This document shows, one piece after another, positions 16,099-23,797 of a DNA stretch of 25,485 nt. The position numbers and the translations under genes are program-made. Within the stretch, counting starts at the first letter, position 1. Each line of letters begins with the position of its first letter. This stretch comes from an uncultured Oscillospiraceae bacterium (lineage in GTDB: Bacteria > Bacillota > Clostridia > Oscillospirales > Acutalibacteraceae): contig UQAZ01000024.1 of NCBI GenBank assembly GCA_900539165.1, positions 1 to 25,485 of the forward strand, in the 5' to 3' direction. The notes beneath the pieces are model-generated. The model was not told the origin of the DNA. It saw only the letters and a list, made by a program, of their open reading frames with translations, and searched no databases.

Positions 16099-16350
16099 TT
16101 ATATCTTGAATTCCAAGATGGCTTTAATAAGCCGTGAATGCAGACGATCGCGTATATCCTCGTCAATCCCGTAATAGGTGTTACCCCGTTCATCTCGGAG
16201 CCTGCGTGTAGCAAGAGAGGATATATACCCCTCGTAATGCTTTACAACAGCTTTTACCGCATCTGGATCGCCTTTGGTGGCGGCTATAATTACCGGGTAC
16301 GGTAACAAGCCGCTTTCGTCAAAATCGCTGTTACCATTTACTTTCATCAT
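16099..16350 (-). CDS. HTH_16-type small conjugative-transposon protein (Tn916 Orf8-like)
   Basis: An 83-residue acidic protein, MMKVNGNSDFDESGLLPYPVI at the start and then ATKGDPDAVKAVVKHYEGYISSLATRRL, which resembles the helix-turn-helix domain found next to the sigma-like factor in Tn916 family elements. TGGAGGG lies ahead of two adjacent ATGs. It overlaps the upstream sigma-like gene by 20 bases, so the two are translated together. In Tn916 the equivalent pair drives expression of the xis-int end; the same role here is inference from synteny. Confidence 0.8.
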   Translation of the reverse strand: MMKVNGNSDFDESGLLPYPVIIAATKGDPDAVKAVVKHYEGYISSLATRRLRDERGNTYYGIDEDIRDRLHSRLIKAILEFKI

Positions 16351-16771
16351 AAGCTCGACCCTCCAAATATTTTTTTAGCAGCTCATAGGAGCTTGTCCGA
16401 CGGAACTGTACTGTGCTTCTCGGAATATTCAAGTGCTGCGCTATCTGCGCGTCCGTCATGTCAAAGAAGTAGTACAGCAGTACCGCTTTGCGCTTTTCTT
16501 CCGGTAGCGTATGTAGTGCGTCGGCAAGGTGCTTTGCGGTAAAGCTCTTTCCGGCAACAAAAAAGGATTTATCAGCTTCATCAAACGCATAAGTGTCTGT
16601 CGTGTAAAGCTGTGCTTCTTCCTCCGGCGACAAGTTAGAAAAAGAAATCTCCCGTAGCTGCCTGTTTCTAACGTCGCGCCATGCGTTGCTTGCCTCGCAT
16701 CTTAACACCTTTTTGCAAAATCCGTTAAAAGCACAACGTACTTCAAACTGGGTGCGATAAGGTTCGTTCAA
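16331..16771 (-). CDS. Sigma-70-like factor with region 4 (Tn916 Orf7-like)
   Basis: A 146-residue protein whose C-terminal half is a sigma-70 region 4: ALHTLPEEKRKAVLLYYFFD, then MTDAQIAQHLNIPRSTVQFRRTSSYELLKKYL, a complete helix-turn-helix. The N-terminal half contains a cysteine/arginine-rich segment (FNGFCKKVLRCEASNAWRDV) as in the Tn916 relatives. The start is TTG 16769-16771 with AAAGGAGG eight bases upstream; a TTG seven codons earlier has no Shine-Dalgarno. Overlaps the following HTH_16 gene. Likely activates transcription of the element's recombination genes. Confidence 0.83.
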   Translation of the reverse strand: MNEPYRTQFEVRCAFNGFCKKVLRCEASNAWRDVRNRQLREISFSNLSPEEEAQLYTTDTYAFDEADKSFFVAGKSFTAKHLADALHTLPEEKRKAVLLYYFFDMTDAQIAQHLNIPRSTVQFRRTSSYELLKKYLEGRAYDESKW

Positions 16772-17003
16772 GGTATTCACCTCCTTTCGCAACCGCGAAA
16801 GCGGGTGATAGGTGTATTTCCCCTTTCACTACCCACACCACTCAAAAAGCGGATTTTGCCAACTCCAAGCGATGATTTCCCCAAAAAATATGAAAGATTA
16901 TGTTAAGAGGTATCCGCACACCATACATGCTGCTAATTTTGTGGGAGCAAAGGGGCAGGAAGCACGGTGGGGAACGGCAACACGCAGTAAGGAGTTTCTG
17001 CAC

Positions 17004-17072
17004 ATGACAAAAGGCACCCATACGGACATGAAAGCCCGCATGGGTGCCTTGAAGCAGAGCAAAAGCGTATAA
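17004..17072 (+). CDS. Possible leader peptide ORF with attenuator-like hairpin
   Basis: A 22-codon frame starts at ATG 17004-17006 with AAGGAG nine bases upstream and reads through the hairpin at 17011-17050. In another frame the same DNA spells HPYGHESPHGCLEAE, which resembles, from memory, leader peptides ahead of ribosomal-protection tet genes. That frame has no start codon (TAA at 16988-16990, then no ATG). No tet gene follows. Either a short leader or a relic; expression unproven. Confidence 0.35.
   Translation: MTKGTHTDMKARMGALKQSKSV
17007..17050 (-). terminator. Strong 11-bp hairpin, probable terminator of the ABC operon
   Basis: AAGGCACCCAT pairs perfectly with ATGGGTGCCTT around an 18-base loop. 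On the minus strand it ends in CCTTTTG and lies downstream of the last ABC gene, which fits termination. The U-run is short, so an attenuator function on the plus strand is equally possible. Confidence 0.5.
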
Positions 17073-17119
17073 AATATAAGGGCTGCTGCTGGACGGTGCG
17101 ATAACCAAAAGCAAAAAGG

Positions 17120-17194
17120 TGACAATCTTAGGAACGCGGAAAAGTTGCTGCAAAACATAAACGTTGCAGCGGATTTCCAAAATTAAAATTGTCA
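17120..17194. repeat. Long nested inverted repeat
   Basis: Outer arms TGACAAT (17120-17126) and ATTGTCA (17188-17194), inner perfect arms GCTGCAA (17147-17153) and TTGCAGC (17164-17170), with a GGAA/TTCC pairing possible between. It could form an extended interrupted stem on either strand. Function unknown. Confidence 0.45.
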
Positions 17195-17324
17195 TTTGTA
17201 GAAATGTATTTTTCCCGCGGTATCGTGCCGCGTTAGATACACCTCCTGTCGAAATATACTCGCATATGATAGTTCATCCTTGTTTGTTAGATAAGGTTTA
17301 GGCAATTGTACTTTTGTGCAGGAA

Positions 17325-17366
17325 AACGGAGGGCAAGGGACGATCCTTACCCACCGTTACTTTTTT
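17325..17366 (+). terminator. Plus-strand intrinsic terminator
   Basis: AACGG, GGG and AAGG pair with CCTT, CCC and CCGTT around a six-base loop, with two internal mismatches, followed by TACTTTTTTC. It would stop a plus-strand transcript, yet no convincing plus-strand gene lies upstream except the short leader-like ORF at 17004. Confidence 0.6.
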
Positions 17367-17420
17367 CTCATGGATCGGTGCTCGCAAAATCTTTCAGATT
17401 AACGAATTGAGGATCATAAT

Positions 17421-19163
17421 CTACTGTGCTACTTTCCATGCCTTTGCGTTCTGGCGAATATTCCAGTATTTCTGATAAATACCCTCCTGTAAAACAAGCT
17501 CGTCATGCTTTCCATGCTGAACAAGTTTCCCGTTGTCGATGACTAAAATCTGCTCTGCGTCCCGAATGGTAGACAGGCGGTGTGCAATTACAATCAGTGT
17601 CTTATCTTTTACTAAAGTGCTGATTGCCTGCTGCAAATACACTTCATTTTCGGGATCAACGCTTGCGGTGGCCTCGTCCAAAAGGACGATAGGGGCATTT
17701 TTCAGCATGGCGCGGGCAATGGATATTCTCTGTTTTTCACCGCCGGACAGAGTAGAACCGCCCTCTCCAATCATGGTATTGTAGCCCTCTGGTAATAAGG
17801 AAATAAAGTCATGGCAGCGTGCCTTTTTAGCTGCTTCTACAACCTGCTCATGGCTTGCTTCCGGGCAACCAAACTTAATATTGTTTTCAATGGTATCTTT
17901 GAATAAATAGACATTTTGAAATACCATGCTCATATTTTTCAAAAGGCTGTCAGATGTAAATTCCCGAACATCTTTGCCACCTATGGTAATGCTACCGCCT
18001 TGAATATCCCAAAAGCGGGAGATCAGACGGGTAATCGTTGTCTTTCCACCGCCGGAAGGCCCGACTATGGCGGTCATTCCTCCCTGCGGAATGGTAAAGC
18101 TGACATCATCAAGAATTTTCGTTCCCTGTTCGTAGGAGAAGCTAACATGATCAAAGACAATATCATAACTTTTTAAGGAAATATCTCCGCCCCCGTCATC
18201 AATATTCTTTTCTCCCTTAATCCGTTCCACACGGTCAAGGCTTGCTTCCATGGAGCGTATCATGGCGGTCATTTGCCCCATTACCTCTACAGAATTGAAA
18301 ATAGAGAATGAAGCAATGAGGATAACCGCAAGGCTTGAAAAATCCAGTTCCCCGCCTAAAGCGAAAATCTGTGATACTAATATGATAGCGCAGGCAGCTA
18401 CACGGAAAACCATAGAATATGCCACATTCATAGGTGCGAAATCCCGTTCAAGAGCGTAAGACGCTTCCATACTTTTTTCATAAGCCTTTTCAATGCCACT
18501 TAAATTTTTCTCTGCCATATTGAATGATTTGATGACGGATATTCCCTGCACATATTCCAACGTAGCCTCAACAGAAGCAGCCTGTACCTGCCGCTGTTTT
18601 GCAGTCAGTTCTTCTCCCTTTTCCTGCATACGCCCATAAATCAGGAACGAGCAGAGAACACCTAAAATAAAAATCACACCAAGCCGCCAGTCAAACATCA
18701 GAATGAATATGCTGATCACCACCATGTTTACCATTCCGGTTGTTACACGGTCAAGAATGTGCATGGAGTAGTTTTCCAAAAAATTAAGGTCAGTTGTAAC
18801 TGTTGTTGTAATGTCCCCCATATTTCGCTCATGGAAAAAGCCCATACCCACATTACGCAGCTTATCTCCTAACGTAATTCGCTCTCTGGAAACAAACTCA
18901 AATCCCGCTGTGCTTTGAAAACTATACACTAAGTATTTGAACACCATGCGGACAACAAGAGAGATTATCAGTATTCCAAAAAGTACAAGCCAGTCATTCC
19001 CTGCAAATGCTTTGTTGTTCTGTATTTTTGTGAGGGTATAGAACACAGCCCCGACAGGGAACATTGCCATAATTGAGTCTATAAAGCTGAATACAAAACT
19101 CGCATAGATACGCTTTGACAAATCACCACTCAAACGCAATACTCGTTTAATTACTTTCAGCAT
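17421..19163 (-). CDS. ABC half-transporter, membrane domain fused to ATPase (second of a pair)
   Basis: Probably pairs with the half-transporter encoded just upstream to form a heterodimer. It has 580 residues: six-helix membrane domain at about 15-310, then a nucleotide-binding domain. Walker A GPSGGGKTT 368-376, Q-loop FQN near 415, signature LSGGEKQR 472-479, Walker B IVLLDE 492-497, switch His528. ATG 19161-19163 has GGAGGT upstream and overlaps the upstream stop by seven bases (ATGCTGA), implying translational coupling. By fold it is an exporter-type protein, but IrtAB/YbtPQ-like pairs with this fold import siderophores, and the ECF genes here favour uptake. Substrate not determinable. 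Confidence 0.9.
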   Translation of the reverse strand: MLKVIKRVLRLSGDLSKRIYASFVFSFIDSIMAMFPVGAVFYTLTKIQNNKAFAGNDWLVLFGILIISLVVRMVFKYLVYSFQSTAGFEFVSRERITLGDKLRNVGMGFFHERNMGDITTTVTTDLNFLENYSMHILDRVTTGMVNMVVISIFILMFDWRLGVIFILGVLCSFLIYGRMQEKGEELTAKQRQVQAASVEATLEYVQGISVIKSFNMAEKNLSGIEKAYEKSMEASYALERDFAPMNVAYSMVFRVAACAIILVSQIFALGGELDFSSLAVILIASFSIFNSVEVMGQMTAMIRSMEASLDRVERIKGEKNIDDGGGDISLKSYDIVFDHVSFSYEQGTKILDDVSFTIPQGGMTAIVGPSGGGKTTITRLISRFWDIQGGSITIGGKDVREFTSDSLLKNMSMVFQNVYLFKDTIENNIKFGCPEASHEQVVEAAKKARCHDFISLLPEGYNTMIGEGGSTLSGGEKQRISIARAMLKNAPIVLLDEATASVDPENEVYLQQAISTLVKDKTLIVIAHRLSTIRDAEQILVIDNGKLVQHGKHDELVLQEGIYQKYWNIRQNAKAWKVAQ

Positions 19164-22100
19164 AATATTTCCACCTCCTTGTTCATACTCCAATCCATTG
19201 CCGATATATGGGCTTTCCACATATCCAAATAGGTCTGCGAAGAAGATAATAGCTGCTCATGGGTTCCTGCCGCTGAAATCGAACCGTCCTCCAACATTAA
19301 AATTTTATCTGCGTACATGATAGTGGACAGGCGGTGCGCAATCACAATCAGCGTTTTCCCTTTTGTCAGATGGTCAATGGACTGCTGCAATTTATCTTCA
19401 TTCTCCGGGTCGGTAAACGCCGTAGCTTCATCAAGAATAATAATCGGAGCGTCCTTTAGAATTGCCCTCGCAATCGCCAAACGCTGCCGTTCCCCTCCCG
19501 AAAGGCGGGCACCTGCATCCCCGGCGTTGGTATCATAACCCTTAGGGAAGCGGGCAATAAAGTCATCACATCTCGCCAGTGACGCAGCCCGTTCTACTTC
19601 TGCATCCGTAGCATCCGGCTTACCGATTCGGATATTGTCCCTCAGGCTCATATTGAACAGAAAATTATCCTGTGAAACATAACTGATTTTTTCGGAAAGC
19701 TCGGATAACGGCAGATTGCGAATATCCGCGCCGCCCACAGTTACCGCACCCGCGCTCACGTCCCAAAAGCGGGCAATGAGTTTTGCCAGAGTTGATTTCC
19801 CCGAACCGGACGGACCTACCAACGCTGTGAATGTCCCAGCCTTTGCCGTAAAGGAAACGCCATGGATAACCTCGATTGCTCCGTAGCTGAAATGAACATC
19901 TTTCAGCTCCACATCATTGCCGCTACTGTGTTGTGCTTCTATCGGCTCGGGCAACTCCTTTGCTTCTAAAAGTGCCATAATACGGGGCTGTATCTCATAA
20001 ATTGCGGCAATGTCATGCCAAAACTCAATCATTGCCTGTAAAGAGCCAACAAGCCCCATAGAGAGAAGAATACATAAAATAACCTCGTTTAATGTCGTAG
20101 TACCACCCGAAAGAAGTACAACGCCGACGGGCAAAACAAATGCAATCGTTGAGGGCATAACAACCTGACTGATACTCATAAAAGGATAGCAGTGCTTATA
20201 CCATGCGGTAGTAATATCCCGCACTTTCAATACTGCTCCCTTAAACCGTCCCATCGAAGAAGCAGTCTGATTGAACATACGGATAACTTCCATACCATTT
20301 ACATACTCAACAATGGTTGCGTTCATATCTCCATTCGCGGACATATATTCTTTCATCCTCTCGCTGCGCCCTATCATCATGCTATAATAGATAACATTTC
20401 CCAAAACAGCCGAAGCAAGAGAAGCAAGCGCCATACGCCAATCCACAAAAAGCAGATAGGCAAACACAAAAATCGGAATGAGAATACTTGCTGTCATTTC
20501 GGGAATGGCATGAGCAATCTGTCCTTCAAGTCGTTCCGTATCATCAATGACTAATTGCTTAAATTCGCCGGAAGATTTTTCCTGTATTGTCCCCATAGAC
20601 ATTTTTGACATCTTCCGCATAATTGCGCAGCGGATATTCCGTATGATTTCATACGCTGCCTTGTGGGAGCATAGGGTTGATTTTGAATATAGAAAGTGTT
20701 TTAGAAAATATCCTGCTAAAGCCACCAAGGTCAAGCCGACTGCCCATTCTATGGTCAAAGCATTGTCTAACGCTTTCCCAAGCAACACAGCTACAGCAGC
20801 GTATGGAACCATACCAAACGCAGAGGACAGAACAGAAAGGATAACAGAAATCCTCAAAAGTCCTTTCCTCTGACTGGCAAACTGCAAAATACCCCTTAAA
20901 GGCGATTGCTGTTTTTCTCTTTTTCCCATGTTTTCCTCCTTATTTGAAATAGTCAGTAATTCATCTGTTAATCCTTCAAGAAATTCTGCGTCATGGGTTA
21001 CAATGAAAATCAGCATTCCCTGTTTTTTCAGTTCACGCAGAATATTCTTTAGACGGAGCATATTCCGTCCGTCAAGCCCACTCGTCGGCTCGTCCAAAAC
21101 AAGAATATCCGATTTTGCAGCGATGGAAGCAGCAATCGTGACCCGCTGCTTTTGTCCGCCGGACAAGGATAGCGGGTGTCTTTCGGAATATTCGGCCAAG
21201 CCGAACCTGTCAAGAATGTTTGTTGTTTCCTCTTTTGAAGATCGAACGTTTTTTTGCTTATTTTTTCGTGCCGCCAATTCCATTTCATGTGTAACGCTTT
21301 CCGTAAAAAGCTGATAATCCGCGTCCTGCATAACAAAGTATGTTTTTTTCAGCAGCTCTCTATGGGTCATTTTTTTGCCGTTCAGACGAATTTCCCCAGT
21401 TCGCGGTGCCATAAGTCCGCACAGCACTTTAGAAAATGTTGTTTTCCCGGAACCGTTCGCACCGACAATTCCAATAATCCGACCTTCTTCGCCCCATGTA
21501 AAGTGAAAATTCAAATCATGGATAATTTCCTGCTTTCCGTAGTAAATACAGAGGTTTTGACACGTCAGCTCGTTTGCATCAGACCTTGCAGGAGTTTTCT
21601 TTGTAGGGAAAAGCACATTTTGTATGCTGCGTAAACCGTATTCTCGCAGCACATCGGGCGAAAGGCAAGCAGCCTCCGCCGCACTCCATATTTTTTCAAT
21701 TCTCCCTTTGCGCATATATACATATCGGTCGGCAATTCCTACAAGCCAGGAAAGGCGGTGTTCAGAAATAATGAGAGTTTTCCCCTCGGCTTTTAGTGTA
21801 AATAAAAGCTCACGGAGATTTTGTATTGTTTCTCCATCAAGGTTTGCCGTCGGTTCGTCCAAAACAATGACATCGGTATCCATTGCATAGATAGAAGCAA
21901 CTGCCAGCCGCTGTTTTTCGCCGCTGGATAACCCAAATAAACTCCGATCTCGCAGTACGTCAATATTCATTCGGGAGAATGCGGCGTCCACGTTCTGATT
22001 TATCCGCTCCGTGGAAAAGGCAAGATTTTCACACCCGAAAGCTACTTCGTCCGTTGTGTTTACTGCAAAAAATTGTGAACGGGGATCTTGAAACACTGTG

Positions 22101-22363
22101 CCAATTTTGCGACTAAGCTCATACTGTTCCAATTTGTTTACTGGAACACCCTCGTACAATATTTCTCCGGTAAGTGTTCCTTCAAAAAAGTTGGGTATTA
22201 AACCATTGATGCATCGTGTTAAAGTTGTTTTCCCGCAGCCACTTTCTCCCGTTAAAACAATGCACTCTCCTTTACGAATTTCTAAATCAATTCCATAAAG
22301 AGCATTTATCTCTGGGGCGGCATCATATTGAAATTGTAAATTTCTTATTGTGATCATACTCAT
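19157..22363 (-). CDS. Single frame joining a double ECF ATPase to an ABC half-transporter
   Basis: One uninterrupted frame of 1068 residues that corresponds to two proteins usually encoded separately. Residues 1-478 are an EcfA-EcfA' double ATPase: Walker A 39-47 (GESGCGKTT), signature LSSGEKQR 145-152, Walker B 165-170; second Walker A 301-309 (GANGSGKTT), signature SLSGGQKQR, Walker B 420-425. From Met479 follows a 590-residue half-transporter: membrane domain at about 20-310 of that part, Walker A 372-380, signature LSGGERQR 476-483, Walker B 496-501. An ideal AAGGAGG lies before the internal ATG (20927-20929), so the second protein may also be made alone. A TAA in the next frame sits at the junction, so loss or gain of a base would separate them. 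Start ATG 22361-22363 has GGAGG six bases upstream. Confidence 0.88.
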   Translation of the reverse strand: MSMITIRNLQFQYDAAPEINALYGIDLEIRKGECIVLTGESGCGKTTLTRCINGLIPNFFEGTLTGEILYEGVPVNKLEQYELSRKIGTVFQDPRSQFFAVNTTDEVAFGCENLAFSTERINQNVDAAFSRMNIDVLRDRSLFGLSSGEKQRLAVASIYAMDTDVIVLDEPTANLDGETIQNLRELLFTLKAEGKTLIISEHRLSWLVGIADRYVYMRKGRIEKIWSAAEAACLSPDVLREYGLRSIQNVLFPTKKTPARSDANELTCQNLCIYYGKQEIIHDLNFHFTWGEEGRIIGIVGANGSGKTTFSKVLCGLMAPRTGEIRLNGKKMTHRELLKKTYFVMQDADYQLFTESVTHEMELAARKNKQKNVRSSKEETTNILDRFGLAEYSERHPLSLSGGQKQRVTIAASIAAKSDILVLDEPTSGLDGRNMLRLKNILRELKKQGMLIFIVTHDAEFLEGLTDELLTISNKEENMGKREKQQSPLRGILQFASQRKGLLRISVILSVLSSAFGMVPYAAVAVLLGKALDNALTIEWAVGLTLVALAGYFLKHFLYSKSTLCSHKAAYEIIRNIRCAIMRKMSKMSMGTIQEKSSGEFKQLVIDDTERLEGQIAHAIPEMTASILIPIFVFAYLLFVDWRMALASLASAVLGNVIYYSMMIGRSERMKEYMSANGDMNATIVEYVNGMEVIRMFNQTASSMGRFKGAVLKVRDITTAWYKHCYPFMSISQVVMPSTIAFVLPVGVVLLSGGTTTLNEVILCILLSMGLVGSLQAMIEFWHDIAAIYEIQPRIMALLEAKELPEPIEAQHSSGNDVELKDVHFSYGAIEVIHGVSFTAKAGTFTALVGPSGSGKSTLAKLIARFWDVSAGAVTVGGADIRNLPLSELSEKISYVSQDNFLFNMSLRDNIRIGKPDATDAEVERAASLARCDDFIARFPKGYDTNAGDAGARLSGGERQRLAIARAILKDAPIIILDEATAFTDPENEDKLQQSIDHLTKGKTLIVIAHRLSTIMYADKILMLEDGSISAAGTHEQLLSSSQTYLDMWKAHISAMDWSMNKEVEILC
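20927..20940 (-). promoter_or_regulatory. Internal ribosome binding site and start inside the fused frame
   Basis: Minus-strand AAGGAGGAAAAC then ATG GGA AAA. Optimal spacing marks the native start of the half-transporter (590 residues, ending at 19157). Independent initiation here would make the fusion and the free protein together. Confidence 0.7.
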
Positions 22364-22377
22364 TCTGAACCTCCGCG

Positions 22378-23064
22378 CTACCCGCACAATGAATAAAGAA
22401 GTGTTCCGATATTAGAGCAAATCACCATCATCAGATACACAATATCCTTTATTCTGATTTTCAGAGGAACTCTCATCCCTCTTGGCACAGGATTTTCAAT
22501 TGCACGAGTAACCGCAGCCGCAGACAATTCATCCGCTACCTTTATACAGCGCATGATAAAGGGAATAATCATGTATTCTGTGGTCATGGCAGGAGCTTTT
22601 GCAAAAGTAATCACATTTAAGGGGACGCCCCTTGTTTTCATGCCGTTTCTAATCTGTTCAAGCTCATGGCGAATGGTGGGAATAAATCGCAATGCAACAG
22701 CAAGCGCAAGCGTAGCTGATTTAGGGCAATGTAATTTTTGAAGCCCCATGAATAGCTCACTCACGGTCAACGCCTTTAGCGACAAAACCATTACGCCCAG
22801 TAAGGGAGAGAGCTTGCGTAATAGGAAAACGGGCTGGACTATGATTTGCGGAGCGTTGCTCTCATTCAGTAAGGCATACAATCCGACAAGGAACGCAAAC
22901 CATACGCCCAGCCGCAAAGCCTCCTTCGGGTGTTGCAAATATAACAGAAAGCTCATCAGAAAAAGCACTTCACAAAGCATGGCTAACGGCTTAAAAATCC
23001 AAAATGCACATATCCCTGAAAGCACAATCTGAATAATCACTATCCGGGGGTCTATGCGGTGCAT
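22378..23064 (-). CDS. ECF transporter transmembrane component (EcfT)
   Basis: Membrane scaffold that couples the ECF ATPases to the substrate-binding S-component. It has 228 residues with about five hydrophobic segments and belongs to the CbiQ/EcfT family. The two cytoplasmic coupling regions show as EQIRNGMKTRGVPL and AAAVTRAIENPVPRG, counterparts of the Ala-Arg-Gly motifs that contact the ATPases. The ATG overlaps the S-component stop by one base (TAATG), and the ATPase gene follows after 14 bases. Confidence 0.88.
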   Translation of the reverse strand: MHRIDPRIVIIQIVLSGICAFWIFKPLAMLCEVLFLMSFLLYLQHPKEALRLGVWFAFLVGLYALLNESNAPQIIVQPVFLLRKLSPLLGVMVLSLKALTVSELFMGLQKLHCPKSATLALAVALRFIPTIRHELEQIRNGMKTRGVPLNVITFAKAPAMTTEYMIIPFIMRCIKVADELSAAAVTRAIENPVPRGMRVPLKIRIKDIVYLMMVICSNIGTLLYSLCG

Positions 23065-23651
23065 TAAATCACTCCTGCTTTTTCAAAATGCTTCTTCAAC
23101 ATTCTCTTTGCAATTACAGCACCTATCACAATCGCGATCAATGTAACCGGAATTGCAGCAAGCCCAGCCGTAGAATGTGCTGCTGCAATCATTGCATCCA
23201 CGGTTTCCTTTGGACGGTCAAATCCATACCAAAATGCGGGATAATAATAGAGGGGTGCGATGGCACCTAAATAATATCCAACTGAATACAATCCAAAAGA
23301 AACGGTAAGCATTTTGTAATTCTGATACTTTGATTTGCTGGCAAGGACTTCGCCTACAACGCCAAACCCTAACATCCAAATCAAGACAAAAATACCGCCA
23401 AACAGTCCCCATAGAATGCCGACAATAGCAAAAGTCAATAAGACTGCGCCTTTCTTATGTACTTTTGCCATAATCAGCATATAAAGCGGCGCAGATAAAA
23501 CGGCAACAACCGCAACGGAATACATATTCAACACCATGCTAATTCCCATCAAAGCTCCTGCTACCATTGTCACCACAAAAAGGAGTGCGCTAAAGATGCC
23601 TATGGTTGCAATGTCCTTCATTTTTAATTTGTTTTCATTAGTTCTGCTCAT
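23064..23651 (-). CDS. ECF transporter S-component of the MptD/Trep_Strep type
   Basis: Substrate-capturing membrane subunit, 195 residues with about six hydrophobic helices. The pattern MKDIATIGIFSALLFVVTMV, then MYSVAVVAVLSAPLYMLIMAKV and GLFGGIFVLIWMLGFGVVGE matches the Trep_Strep group of S-components. ATG 23649-23651 has GGAGG eight bases upstream; the TTG five codons earlier overlaps that site and was rejected. First gene of the transport operon, directly behind a promoter with palindromes. The ligand is unknown; in streptococci relatives of this layout have been linked to heme uptake. Confidence 0.86.
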   Translation of the reverse strand: MSRTNENKLKMKDIATIGIFSALLFVVTMVAGALMGISMVLNMYSVAVVAVLSAPLYMLIMAKVHKKGAVLLTFAIVGILWGLFGGIFVLIWMLGFGVVGEVLASKSKYQNYKMLTVSFGLYSVGYYLGAIAPLYYYPAFWYGFDRPKETVDAMIAAAHSTAGLAAIPVTLIAIVIGAVIAKRMLKKHFEKAGVI

Positions 23652-23696
23652 AGCAATAACCTCCAAGTTTTTGGTTAGATAACGCTAACTGCTATT

Positions 23697-23746
23697 AGTA
23701 TAGCACGATGATTTTCTGCATAGTGTCACTATCGGAAGTTCCTATG
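23697..23746 (-). promoter_or_regulatory. Regulated promoter and operator of the transport operon
   Basis: Minus-strand -10 TATACT (23697-23702) has, after 17 bases, a poor -35 (CACTAT, 23720-23725), as expected of an activator-dependent promoter. The -35 lies inside nested palindromes: CATAG...CTATG arms (23719-23746), ATAGTGTCACTAT (23720-23732) and GGAAGTTCC (23734-23742). Likely binding site of the AraC-type regulator encoded just upstream. Confidence 0.55.
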
Positions 23747-23747
23747 T

Positions 23748-23797
23748 CACAAAAGAAAGAACTTCATGCGGTCTTTTCAGACTTACATGAAGTTCTT
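23748..23797. terminator. Terminator after the AraC-type regulator gene
   Basis: Perfect 12-bp stem AAGAACTTCATG with CATGAAGTTCTT around a 17-base loop, beginning at the stop codon of the regulator. The minus strand continues TCTTTTGTG. It separates regulator and transport transcripts. Confidence 0.7.

Larger units (their letters stand above)
16772..17420. other. Gene-free region between the cargo operon and the sigma-like gene
   Basis: No protein gene is supported on either strand. It holds a strong hairpin at 17011-17050, a 22-codon ORF at 17004-17072, a long nested inverted repeat at 17120-17194, a CGCGG/CCGCG hairpin at 17216-17232 and a plus-strand terminator at 17325-17366. The density of structure suggests leader/attenuator DNA left from an earlier cargo gene or used by the flanking operons. 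Confidence 0.5.

Noticed and set aside
15749..16174. 141-codon plus-strand frame and the opposing 69-codon frame at 15763-15972
   Set aside because: No Shine-Dalgarno, overlap on opposite strands, low-complexity arginine/cysteine-rich content, and the first overlaps the end of the HTH_16 gene.
16842..17195. 117-codon minus-strand frame and neighbours in the spacer
   Set aside because: Passes through strong hairpins, lacks a start signal, and no domain is recognisable.
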